From contig JALUTQ010000004.1 of assembly GCA_032718865.1 (NCBI GenBank), positions 2,294,001 to 2,358,000 of the forward strand: a stretch of DNA of 64,000 bases, given 5' to 3'. The DNA is from Tilletia caries (Eukaryota > Basidiomycota > Exobasidiomycetes > Tilletiales > Tilletiaceae). Below, one piece after another: positions 55,153 through 64,000 of this stretch (positions within the stretch are counted from its first letter, which is position 1; each line of letters begins with the position of its first letter). The position numbers were made by a program, and so were the translations under genes. Below the pieces are notes generated by a model that worked only from the letters and a program-made list of their open reading frames with translations, was not told the DNA's origin and ran no database searches.

Positions 55153-58100
55153 GATATCGGGGCGGATAACATAGCTGTCAAACATGGAATGCGAGCATCA
55201 GTTTCTTTCAACCTCGCATGCCTAGCAGCTGGCCTTCCGCCCGGGCGACTCACACACTACAAAAACAGCTGGATCCTGGACACTGGAGCATCGCACCACA
55301 TGACGTGGTGCTCTGAGCTGTTTGGCGAATTGGAAAAGGGGGAGCATGGCGACGTCAGCTTGGCCGATGGAAGTACCCTGCCCATCAAGGGCATCGGCTC
55401 GGTTGCACTCACTGTGCTCGGCAAGACGGAAAGAGGGTGTTGCGGCTGCGGGAGGTGCTGTGGGTCCCTGGACTCACGAGCAACCTGGTGGCGGTGATGC
55501 AGGCGATGGAGGGGGATGTGAAGATGGAGCTGGTGGCAGGAGGAATGTGGGTTGGACGGGAAGGAGACATGTCAGTTTGGGCACCACATCTGGTGGAGCG
55601 CGGCGGCTGCGTACTCACCACCGGTGAGCACCGGGCGGCCACGGCGCAGGTCGCGCAGGCGGATGCGGGCGAGATGGGAGCTATGCTGATGCATGAGCGT
55701 CTCGCGCATCCGGCGCAGAAGGCGGCCGGGGTGATGTGGGACCTGGGGGCATGCAAGGGAATCAATGTCAGCAAGAACGCACTCATGCGGGCTAGCGCGG
55801 CCTGCGATTCGTGCAAACGGGCCAAGGGCACTCGAGCGCCGTTTCCTATCTCCACGCGCACAGTCAAAAAAAGCGCCTTGCGCTGGTGTGTGTGGATGTG
55901 ATCGGCCCGCTCGAGGAAGGCACGGGGGACAATGGGGAGAAGTACACACTCACCATTGTCGACGCTGCGACGAGAAAAGTGTGGGCCATACCCGTCGCCA
56001 CGAAGGCGAACGCCTTGCCGGCGTTCATTGAGTGGGGGAAGCGGGTGCAGAACGAAACCGGGGAGATCCTCACCGTTGTTCGCTCCGACAACGGCAAGGA
56101 GTTTGTGAACCGGCAGTCCAAGGAGTGGGCCAAGGAGCTCGGCGTTTGGTGGGAGACGACAACGCCCTACACCAGCCAACAGAATGGTGTGGTGGAACGT
56201 TGGAATCGAACACTGCAAGATCGCATGCGAGCAATGTTGGTCAGCTCGGGCCTAGGCAACACATTTTGGCCGCACGCTATGCGTGCTGCGGCGTACGTAC
56301 TCAACCGCACTCCGCGCCTGAAGGAACAAGGGCGCATTCCCCAGCGGGACTGGACGGGGCAGCCGGTGAACTTGTCGAACCTGCGAGTGTTCGGCTGTCT
56401 GTGCTGGCCGCTTGTTCAATCTGGTCAAAGGGAGGGGAAGCTGAGTGAGCGGCGCGTTCCAGCAATCTTCCTGGGCTACGGCGAATCTGTGAAGGGCTGG
56501 CTCGTGTACATACCCACCAAGTCCACTCATCGGAGGGGGTATAGTCGCGACGTGCTCTTCGATGAGCAGCGCCGGTACCAGGACGTTCCGGTGCCGAGGC
56601 AAACTGCGACGCTGGATGAGATCCTGGATTGGCATGAGGAGTGGACATTGGTGGAAGAGAATAATGGATCAGCGGATACTGCGGGATCGGTGGGAGCTGG
56701 AATCAGGAACACTGAGGCCTCACCGGAGCAGGTGGCTGATGGAGGAAGAGACGGTGGTACTGAGCAGGTGGCTGTGGTGCCTGCCAGTGGTCCGCCGGAG
56801 GGTGGTGATGGTGGAGCTGAGCAGGTGGCTGTGGTGCCTGCCAGTGGTCCGCCGGATGGAGGAGAAAAGAAGGATGTTGCTGATGATGGGAATGAGGAGG
56901 CAATGCAGTCCGGTCTGCTCGAAGAACTGCTGCTTCGCGCACAGATCGACGGGTTGCCTGATGCTGCATTTGCGGAAGAGGCAGTAGAGGAGATGATGAG
57001 CAAGCTGCAAGCGGGGACAAGTGGGGATCAACACACCGGATCAGCGCCAGACGTTGACCGACCTGGAGACGCAGAGCGCGCTCACGTTGAGCGCATTCGG
57101 AATACGCCTACTCGGCGCTCCGAAAGGTTGCGAGCACAGCGGACAAAGGGCTACACGAAGATCGTGCGTGCCTTTGCTATGGCTGCGCAGGGTGCTCTGC
57201 TGGTCGGGAAACGGACAAGCGCCGATGGTGTGCTGCTGGAACCATACAATCTCAGCGAGGCCAAGACACGGCCGGACTGGGAGAAGTGGTGGAAGGCAAT
57301 GCAGTCGGAATACGACTCACTCATGTCCAAGGAGACGTGGAAGAAGATTCCGCGCAAGCTCGCACGACGCTTGATCCGATGTCGCTGGGTGTTCAAGCTC
57401 AAGTTGGACGAGCTTGGTCGGGCACTGCGGTACAAGGCAAGGTTGGTGGCAATGGGCAATACGCAGCGAGCAGGTATCGATTACAAGGAAACGTTCTCAC
57501 CTGTCGTTCGCATGGCAAGCCTCCGCATCCTCCTGGTCTTGGCAGTCCGGCTGGGCTGGGTCGTCCATCAATGCGACGTCGTCACTGCCTACCTCAATGG
57601 CATCCTCAAGGAGGAGGTCTTCATGCAGCAGCCTCCGGGCTTTGAAGACGGGACGGACGATGCTGTGCAGCTGCTGCGGTCGCTGTATGGGTTGAAGCAG
57701 AGTGGGAGAGAGTGGAATGAAGTGTTAGTGGCGGCTCTCCGAAAGGCTGGGTTCGAACAACTCAAGTCGGAACCGTGCATCTTCGTGCTCAATCCCAACG
57801 ACCCGAAGCGGATCGTGGTACTGGCGGTGTATGTCGATGACATCCTGATCTTCACACCGAGCCAAGAGGAATGCGATCGCGTCAAAGCATTTCTGCGGGC
57901 GGAGTTCGAGATCACGGACAATGGACCCATTCATCATTTCCTAGGGGTGCAGGTTCAGCGCAACAAGGAGACTGGGGACATGAGGCTGAATCAGACCGCG
58001 TACGCCAAGGCAACACTCCAGCGCTACGGAATGGAAGATGCCAAAGGATCCGACTTACCCATGAACACTCCGGGTACTGTCGCGGCTGGCACTCCCATAC

Positions 58101-58774
58101 AGATGGGAGATTACGCAGCGCGGGTTGGGAGCTTGATGTGGGAGGCGCAATGTACGCGGCCGGACATGAGCTACTCCGTGGGAGTTCTCGCACGCAAGAT
58201 GGCGAACCCGGATGCCGAATCCACTGCAAATGTGCAGAAGGCTCTTCGTTATCTGAGCAAGACGGCGGATCTGGGGCTGAGCTACTCACCTAGCTCAGAT
58301 ATCGTCCTCGAGGGCTATTCGGACGCCGATCATGGTGGCGATGGGCCGACCATGCGAAGCACAACCGGCTACGTGTTCCTCGTCCACGGCTGTCCCGTTT
58401 CGTGGCGGTCACAGCTACAACGGACCGTGGCGGGATCTACGACCGAGTCGGAGTACATGGCGTTGTACGAGACTGCAAGAGAAGCGCTCTGGATCAGAAA
58501 TTTCCTCACAGAACTTGACATGGAACAAAAGGGACCTACTCCGCTCTACTGCGACAACACGGCAGCCGAGAAGATTGCCAACAATCCGGCTGCGTTCGGG
58601 AAGAGCAAGAGCTTTGACCTTAAGTACCATTTCACCCGAGAACGCGTTCGACTCGGACAACTCACTGTCAACCGGGTCGACAGCGCGAACAATCTTGCGG
58701 ACGTCTTCACCAAGATGTTGCCTCGTAACAAATTGGAGGCGATACGTTCGCGGCTTGGGGTTCGCGGGCCGTAA
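55153..58774 (+). pseudogene. copia Pol (protease-integrase-RT-RNase H) in three frames
   Basis: Frame 1 (55153-about 55430, same frame as Gag): protease with WILDTGASHHM. Frame 3 (about 55431-55870): end of protease region and integrase zinc-binding part (HERLAHP ... CDSCKRAKG). Frame 2 (about 55865-58774): integrase core (VDVIGPL, SDNGKEF, QNGVVERWNRTL), a low-complexity linker with a 57-bp duplication (about 56755-56870), reverse transcriptase (KARLVAMG, QCDVVTAYLNG, LYGLKQSGREW, VYVDDILIF) and RNase H (YSDADHGGD, STTESEYMAL, YCDNTAAEKI). Both frame changes are -1; the second lies on an A7 run (55866-55872). All catalytic motifs are intact. Frames may be broken by recent indels or assembly errors, or read by recoding. 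Confidence 0.85.
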
Positions 58775-58820
58775 TCTCGGTGCTGAGGATTGACCTTTCG
58801 GTCACGGCGCCAGGTGGGAG

Positions 58821-59136
58821 TGTTGAGGGAAGGTGGAGGTTGGAGGAGAGGTCCACGCGATGGCTTCGGACTCTCAAGGTCTCAGACTCAGCACACAAGG
58901 GGTTGACCGCATTGGGAGCCATGGGACGAATGGGTGCATTGCGATGGATGGCTACTGTGTATAAGAACGACTGTCCTTACTATTTCCCCCCCCCCTCTGA
59001 ATGGATGAAGTTAACCGTGTTACCCTCTCTGTGTCGTATCAACTCGGCGACGAGCGACTGTGCGAACTCGAGACTCGTGGCCTCACACACGGCATCAAGG
59101 CTTTGGTAGCGTGGCAAGTTAGTCAACAATCCAACA
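58821..59136 (+). repeat. 3' LTR of the copia element
   Basis: 316 bp, same ends as the 5' LTR, followed by the target duplication GTTCC. Confidence 0.95.
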
Positions 59137-59141
59137 GTTCC

Positions 59142-60590
59142 TGCTCCGGTCCCCGCCTCTGCTCCCGTCCCGGTTTTGCCTCCTGCTTCTGTTCCGGCTC
59201 CATCTCGGTTTCACTTTTTATAATAATAAAAGGATCTCATCATAAGGGAGATGCGATTAAATATGACGATGCAAAATACTCATGTTTAGCTGGTCTTGAT
59301 TGTTATAAATTTACACATTATTTTTAACCTTAGAAAGTACCTGCCACAGCAAACCATGAAAGCGACAGGATTGCGGATGGGATGAGAGTGGAAAATAAGG
59401 TTAAGTCTCAAGTGCAGCTGGGTTGCGGCGCCATGAGACGACTGTAAAGCCGGCTTTCGCCCCGAGTTTTGTAGTTTTAGGTTATATTCAGATTGCGGTT
59501 CGGTTGCGGTCCCATGCCAAGTCGAAAAGCTTCGTTTGAGCAGCTGACCACAAAAATGCCATATACAATGTAGGCCGAGATTAATTTTGGAAGCAAAAAT
59601 GCTTCTGTAGCATGCTGTTCAAAACACTTAGTTCACCTGTACGGCTCACTTGCTCGACCCTCGGCTGCGGCGATCTTTTTGTGGCGCCCTTTTAAAGTTA
59701 ACCACAAGCAATACCCGCATTTTAACCGCCGCTCCACCGCAATCGAGCCGTATCTCACGACCTACGCCCTTTACTCTTCATCATTATATGATAAAATGTG
59801 ACAGTGTCTGAATATATAACTTATACATGGCTCCATACGTTCTTTTTTAATGTCGCTTCTTCCGTTTTTTTTTTTAAATCATGTGGCGATAAGATCATTA
59901 TATTTAGGTCGGCTTTCCAAATTCCCATAATGCATCCTTTATACTGGTATAGTATGATGTAATCTAACATATTGCCAGAGATCAAAATTTATATATTCGA
60001 CAGGCCTCAGGCTGTTGAATAAAAACACTTTTTGGTTAGAAGAGATCTTCAAAAACTTGTTAAAATAAATACTTTCTTGTTAGAAGATATAGTTCAAGAC
60101 CACAGACCCATGTCAGGACTGGGCTTGGGCCGATCAGGCGTTACCACATAAAGGGTAGTACCGTGGGAATGCTGGGAGAGGCGGAGTTTAAAATTTTATT
60201 TTATTTTCACGGGTGCGGAGTTTAATTTTTTTCCCCTCTGTGTGTCGCTCAAGAGGTGATATGAGAGGGGGGAATGCAGTAGGGATATAATATAATTAAA
60301 GACGGAACGGAACAAGGAAGAGAAAGAATATGATATGTGAGTAAATCCTGGGAGTAGAAAAAGACTGAGAAAGACACGGCAATCTAGGACGCAGGGAAAA
60401 CTGGTAGAGGCGGTAGGGGGACATGGGTTTGGCGGTGGATGATAGAAGAAAATAAAAATAGAGGAAGGGAAACTACCTTCATGGATAAGTGGGAACGATT
60501 GGCGTTTGTTGATAATTCATGAGGTGGTTGGGCGCCCACGAAAGCGATGGCGTCCAGTTGAACATGGGGCAAAGGCAAAAAAGGGGAAAA
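59142..60590. other. AT-rich, no gene seen
   Basis: About 1.4 kb clearly richer in A/T than the rest of the window, with T-runs (59860-59876) and no frame above 110 codons. It looks like decayed repeat sequence. Confidence 0.4.
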
Positions 60591-60596
60591 GATGTG

Positions 60597-60885
60597 CGGT
60601 TGGACGCGGAACATGGTATCTTGGACGGCATTACATGGTGGTTGGACAACTTCAAATGACGGTTCGAAGGGCTAAAATATTGGTTGGACGAGCTATATGG
60701 CGGTTGGACCAAGCCAGAATTTCGGGGTATAGAAAATGTGGTTGGACATGCGGTTGAACGGGCCTGAAACCGGTTGGACTCACAAACGGTTGTAACAAAA
60801 CCTTAATGTCATGCGGTTGGATATTTAGCCTCATTTTAAGTTTGGGGCACTGGATCAGTGTCCAGACGCGTCCAACAGGTTGGAC
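60597..60885 (+). repeat. interspersed GGTTGGAC repeats
   Basis: At least eight copies of GGTTGGAC or one-base variants (near 60599, 60640, 60682, 60703, 60739, 60769, 60816, 60878), 20-60 bases apart, with unrelated sequence between them. Confidence 0.65.
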
Positions 60886-61628
60886 TGTCTGTACATATGG
60901 TTAGGGTTCACCGCGGTTTCACGGCCGCGAGGCTCAGAGGGACCGGCCTCGGCCTTGGCGAGGGCAGCAGCAGCCAGTCGCTCCGCGTCCACGATCTCCT
61001 CGGCAATGTCGATCGGTAAGCCGACGTCGACCCCGACGTTAAAATAGGCCGCTGCCCGGGCCCGGATCTCGCCCATGGCCTGGACAGACCACTCGGAGCC
61101 GTCCAGGTGTTCGTCTTCGAGGAGGGCCTCAAAATCGGCAGGGTCGAGTGGCGCCGCATGCTCCACCTTCCCATCCCCCTCCTGATCGGCCAAGGCCGCC
61201 TGCGCGGCCGCCACAGGTGATCGAGCCCCGGCGGCGATGTTGACGGGACGAAGGCCTCGCCGGGCCCTGCCCTCTTGGAACAGGAGGACGACCTCCTGGA
61301 AGGCACCCTTGGCGGCCGTGATAGAGGCCGTCGACGCCGGTGCCGCGGTTTGACCGGCGTAAGAAACCTCGCCGTCCTCCGCGTCCTCCCCGTCGTCCTG
61401 CTCGCCGTCCCGCTGTTCGTCCTCGCCGTCCTCCTCTTCCTCGCCGTCCTCTTCCTCCTCGCCGCCGTCCTCCTCGTCATCCTCCTCCTGCCCGTCCTCA
61501 TCGCCCTCGTCGTCCTCTTCCCGTGCCTTCGCGCCCCCCTCGTCTTGAGACCGTCGCCGCGGCCGAGGGGGAAAGTACATCGGGCGCTGTTTGTCCCCGC
61601 CGGAAGCCTTGCTCTTGCTGCCGACCAT
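60855..61628 (-). CDS. acidic low-complexity protein, unknown function
   Basis: 257 codons, single exon. A basic N-terminus (MVGSKSKASGGDKQRPMYF) is followed by a run of about 65 residues almost all E, D and G (about 35-95). An Ala-rich helical half then includes GAFQEVVLLFQEGRARRG, LDPADFEALLEDEHLDG, MGEIRARAAAYFNVGVDVG and IDIAEEIVDAERLAAAALA. No domain is recognised. Its GC-rich content contrasts with the AT-rich DNA on its right-hand coding end. It could be a host gene or a transposon-associated one. Confidence 0.45.
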   Translation of the reverse strand: MVGSKSKASGGDKQRPMYFPPRPRRRSQDEGGAKAREEDDEGDEDGQEEDDEEDGGEEEEDGEEEEDGEDEQRDGEQDDGEDAEDGEVSYAGQTAAPASTASITAAKGAFQEVVLLFQEGRARRGLRPVNIAAGARSPVAAAQAALADQEGDGKVEHAAPLDPADFEALLEDEHLDGSEWSVQAMGEIRARAAAYFNVGVDVGLPIDIAEEIVDAERLAAAALAKAEAGPSEPRGRETAVNPNHMYRQSNLLDASGH

Positions 61629-61639
61629 GACGAAAATCT

Positions 61640-62101
61640 TTTACGCACGGACCCTTCCCTCTCCAAAAAAAGGTCCCCCCGCGGAAATCTGGATTTGACC
61701 CCGGGGTCATCGAATTAATACCTAAGGTTTGTCGTGGCATTCGATGACCTGTGTCCAGGGCTACAACTTTGATTAAATGACCCTACCCGAATTCAAAAAG
61801 GATCCGCTTTTTGACCTCCCTAAACCAAACCCCCCCCCTCTCCCACCAGCGCCCCAGGGGTGATGGGAGAACGTACTCTTAAGGGCGTACCCTCGTCGCT
61901 AAAGGAAGCCTGGGATCATCTCAAGAACAGAGATATCAGAATTACAATCTGCAACTTGGAGCGAGCGCGTATTGGACCATCCTTTCAGTTTGGTTAGAGC
62001 TGCACGGCAAACTTTCCTGCCAGTGTTGTGTGGTTAGGCACGTCGAGGGATGCCTTCCTCCAGAATTGAATTGACCTGGTATGGTACAGTATGATTACAC
62101 G
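61640..62101. other. intergenic, no gene seen
   Basis: About 460 bases with a C-run (61832-61840). No gene or clear promoter motif. Confidence 0.35.
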
Positions 62102-62305
62102 TTAGTCATCATCGTCGTCCTCGCTCGAGCTGCAGTCGAAAATTTCATCGTCGTCGTTGTGGGCGATCTCGCCGAAAGAACGGCTTGCTTCCCACACTTT
62201 GGTGGCTTCCTTCACCGTTTCGAGACCGAGGAATAACTGGATCATGTAGACGAAGTCGACAGGCCAACCTTTTTGTTGACCCTTGATAACCTCGGGATCG
62301 TTCAT
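62102..62305 (-). CDS. small RTC4-like C-terminal frame overlapping the upstream gene
   Basis: 67 codons (MNDPEVIKGQQKGWPVDF...). The start overlaps the stop of the preceding gene as ATGA. The segment GLETVKEATKVWEASRSFGE resembles GVELDDALDVWARSKSYGE in that gene, so this looks like a duplicated or alternative last part of the RTC4-like domain. It ends in a run of acidic residues. It may be an alternative 3' exon, and not a separate protein. Confidence 0.4.
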   Translation of the reverse strand: MNDPEVIKGQQKGWPVDFVYMIQLFLGLETVKEATKVWEASRSFGEIAHNDDDEIFDCSSSEDDDDD

Positions 62306-63348
62306 GATGCGGCTTTCCTTTTCGCGCTGCTTCTGCGCTGATTTTGTGGCGAGATTGACGTAGACGCGTGTGTTTGTGCGTGGCCAGACGTGGGGCTTCC
62401 GGACGGGTCCTGGCTGTCGTTGTCTTGCGGCTGTTGCGGCTGCACGTCCATGTCCCCGTTCCCCTCGCCGTTGTCTCTCTCCTCGCTGTCCCCTTCATCC
62501 CTGAACGTCTCCCCGTAAGATTTGCTTCGCGCCCAAACGTCGAGGGCGTCATCGAGTTCTACGCCCTGTTGGAACTCCATGAGTCCCGCCGCGGTGAGGG
62601 GCATGAGAATGTAATTGGCGAACTGGCCAGCCGTAAGAGGTTTCAACAGGCTCGCATGATCGTGCATGTCCTTGTGCAATTCCTTGTGGATCCAGTCCAG
62701 CATTATTCTTTCACCACGGGGCCCGAAGTATCCAGCGTGGGTTGCTTCTCCCCAAGTTTCGAATTCGGTCTTCTTTGCTTCTGCCGCCTCCAGGAACCTA
62801 GGAACTTTACTGGGGTTCTTTATGAAGTCGCGAAGGACGGGAACGATGTTGGCTTTGAAGTAATCGCGCAGCATGCTCCAATCCGGCCGGGAAAGGGTAT
62901 CCCATTCGGGAGGATATGAAGTTGGCGCCGGAGTGTCCGGATGAGCGAAGAGGCGATTATTGGTCTTGGTTGGATGGCGTTGGAAATGTCTCTTGTGTTT
63001 GGACATTTCGTCGAAGACCGTGGGGTTCGGACAGATGCGACACTTGACCCGCAGTTTCCTTTTCTTGAAAGCTTTGGCGCTGATGAAGCTGTAAAGTTCA
63101 CCATCCTTGTCTTTGCCGGAGTACATTCTGATGAGAACGGCGTCGCGGAGCGCATCTCCTTCCAGCGTGTGGCCTTGGGAATCGAGAATGTCGTAGCTGT
63201 CCTTGAAGCGAATATCCCCCCGGCCCAAAAGCTTGGTATTCAGGCCATGTACTATGCCTTCGCCAGCAAGGAAGGAGAGTTTTGACCTTGAACTGTCGAG
63301 GGGCCACCGTCCGAAAGCCAGCTCTGTCTTGGGTGGCAGATGAGCCAT
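62302..63348 (-). CDS. RTC4-like domain protein
   Basis: 348 codons from the ATG at 63348 (MAHLPPKTELAFGRW); an in-frame ATG at 63414 is also possible. The middle has a zinc-finger-like C..C...H....H pattern (KCRICPNPTVFDEMSKHKRH with H at +4). The second half matches the RTC4-like domain: DYFKANIVPVLRDFI, FETWGEATHAGYFGPRGERI, LLKPLTAGQFANYILMPLTA and DALDVWARSKSYGE. RTC4 in yeast is linked to telomere-capping genetics; in basidiomycetes the domain is common in large families, often next to transposons. The C-terminal tail is Gln/Ser-rich. Function unknown. Confidence 0.65.
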   Translation of the reverse strand: MAHLPPKTELAFGRWPLDSSRSKLSFLAGEGIVHGLNTKLLGRGDIRFKDSYDILDSQGHTLEGDALRDAVLIRMYSGKDKDGELYSFISAKAFKKRKLRVKCRICPNPTVFDEMSKHKRHFQRHPTKTNNRLFAHPDTPAPTSYPPEWDTLSRPDWSMLRDYFKANIVPVLRDFIKNPSKVPRFLEAAEAKKTEFETWGEATHAGYFGPRGERIMLDWIHKELHKDMHDHASLLKPLTAGQFANYILMPLTAAGLMEFQQGVELDDALDVWARSKSYGETFRDEGDSEERDNGEGNGDMDVQPQQPQDNDSQDPSGSPTSGHAQTHASTSISPQNQRRSSAKRKAAS

Positions 63349-63818
63349 TCTGAGCTTGGCGAGGGGGACGAGAATGCCAGTCGAAGCTGAAGGAGAGCGG
63401 CTGCTCAGATGCACGATGCTGACTCGAATGCTGCTGATGAAGAGCAGCTACGGCTGAGGCTGCGCTGCAAGATGTGGTATGGTCAAGAGCACGGAAGGAG
63501 GAGGTCAGTTTGTTGGACAAGCAAGCGCGTTCGATGCAGCGGCTGAGCTTACCTTGACCTTGGCCAGGGGAAAGATGCCGGATCGATGAAGCCGAGGAGA
63601 GCGGCTGCTGGGGATGCACGGTGCCGACTCGATGCGGATGCTTCGCGGTGTGATGGTGGTGGTGGTGGTGGTGGTGGGTAGGTGATGGGCCTACATATTT
63701 GATTTTGTCATGGCTCGACAAATGATAACGCGCTCGACAACACGCATGATCTTCCATAACGCAACGCGGTGCAGTTTATTCCCTGCCTTCACCACCACCA
63801 TCAACACCAACCAAACCG

Positions 63819-64000
63819 ATGTCGCGATCCACGAAGACGGCTAAGAGCCGGGAGCCTGCACTTGCATCCTCAGCAGCAGAACCGCATCTCCCTCATGCAC
63901 CGGACTCGCACGCCCTCCACTCCTCCTCCGGCTCCGGCAAGCGTTCTCCAACCAAAGCTACGACCTCCAAAGACAACTCTTCCCAAGCACCCGGAGGCAT
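63819..64000 (+). CDS. start of a gene cut by the right edge, unknown
   Basis: An ATG at 63819 opens a frame that stays open to the window end (60 codons: MSRSTKTAKSREPALASS...). It is Ser/Pro/Thr/Lys-rich and disordered. It is divergent from the RTC4-like gene, with a CACCAC microsatellite (63645-63675) between them. No domain is visible yet. Confidence 0.45.
   Translation, partial: MSRSTKTAKSREPALASSAAEPHLPHAPDSHALHSSSGSGKRSPTKATTSKDNSSQAPGG

Larger units (their letters stand above)
53690..59136 (+). mobile_element. Ty1/copia LTR retrotransposon, full length
   Basis: 5,447 bp with two 316-bp LTRs (TGTTGA...CCAACA) and a 5-bp target duplication GTTCC (53685-53689 and 59137-59141). A primer-binding site (GGTTATGAGC, 54006-54015) follows the 5' LTR and a purine-rich tract (AGGTGGGAG, 58812-58820) precedes the 3' LTR. 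Domain order is Gag, protease, integrase, reverse transcriptase, RNase H, which defines copia. I see one LTR difference (A 53970 / G 59100), so insertion is recent. Coding breaks are described with the parts. Confidence 0.95.

Noticed and set aside
55866..55872. Firm call of programmed -1 frameshifting in copia Pol
   Set aside because: The site is a homopolymer, a second unexplained -1 change lies upstream, and no downstream structure could be tested; kept only as an open finding.
61275..61718. Leu/Val-rich plus-strand frame opposite the acidic protein
   Set aside because: It is the antisense reading of the Glu/Asp run; the minus frame has a clear start and richer helical content.

Overview
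This window looks like nuclear DNA from a basidiomycete fungus, probably of the Ustilaginomycotina type. The grounds are intron-rich genes with short GT-AG introns (mostly 60-130 nt, one exon only 32 nt), opposing genes packed close together, and a gene set that is fungal throughout: an ENA-type cation ATPase, Sec16, a Gvp36-like BAR protein, a Kre6/Skn1 glucan-synthesis protein, Lcb1 and an Fsc1-like fasciclin protein. The species cannot be named from the sequence alone.

Layout. Bases 1-24,370 are a conserved housekeeping block with eight genes: an ENA/type IID P-type ATPase (minus, cut by the left edge), D-aminoacyl-tRNA deacylase (minus), COPII scaffold Sec16 (minus), a Gvp36-like BAR protein (plus, divergent from SEC16), a UBA/zinc-finger/UBX protein (plus), a GH16 Kre6/Skn1 protein (minus), serine palmitoyltransferase subunit Lcb1 (plus) and a five-FAS1-domain Fsc1-like membrane protein (minus). 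SEC16, the BAR protein, LCB1, the UBX protein and FSC1 all concern membrane traffic, sphingolipids or protein turnover, but they look like ordinary neighbours and not a cluster.

At about 24.48 kb, 115 bases upstream of the FSC1-like start, the sequence changes abruptly into a repeat-dominated compartment that runs to about 60.8 kb. It holds broken transposon genes (Myb/SANT-like plus PIF/Harbinger transposase, MULE, Tc1/mariner, two Gag-like genes, and a Fanzor/TnpB-like RNA-guided nuclease relic). It also holds several non-autonomous elements with clear ends. The most distinctive is a family of elements that start AGGA, sit between TA duplications and are packed with CGGAG/CTCCG motifs. I find four members with both ends (28414-30184, 32948-34381, 47336-48085, 53157-53625) and one orphan end (49764). 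Removing the 32948-34381 copy plus one TA rejoins the reading frame of the Gag-like gene it interrupts. A hAT-like MITE (27663-28318) with an 8-bp target duplication is built from GGTATACC repeats. A complete Ty1/copia retrotransposon (53690-59136) has 316-bp LTRs that differ at a single base, so it inserted recently.

The right end (60.8-64 kb) returns to intact reading frames: an acidic protein of unknown function, an RTC4-like-domain protein followed by an overlapping small frame that resembles its own C-terminus, and the start of a plus-strand gene cut by the right edge.

The exon coordinates given below were read by hand from splice signals and frame continuity. All family calls are from recognised motifs, without database searches.
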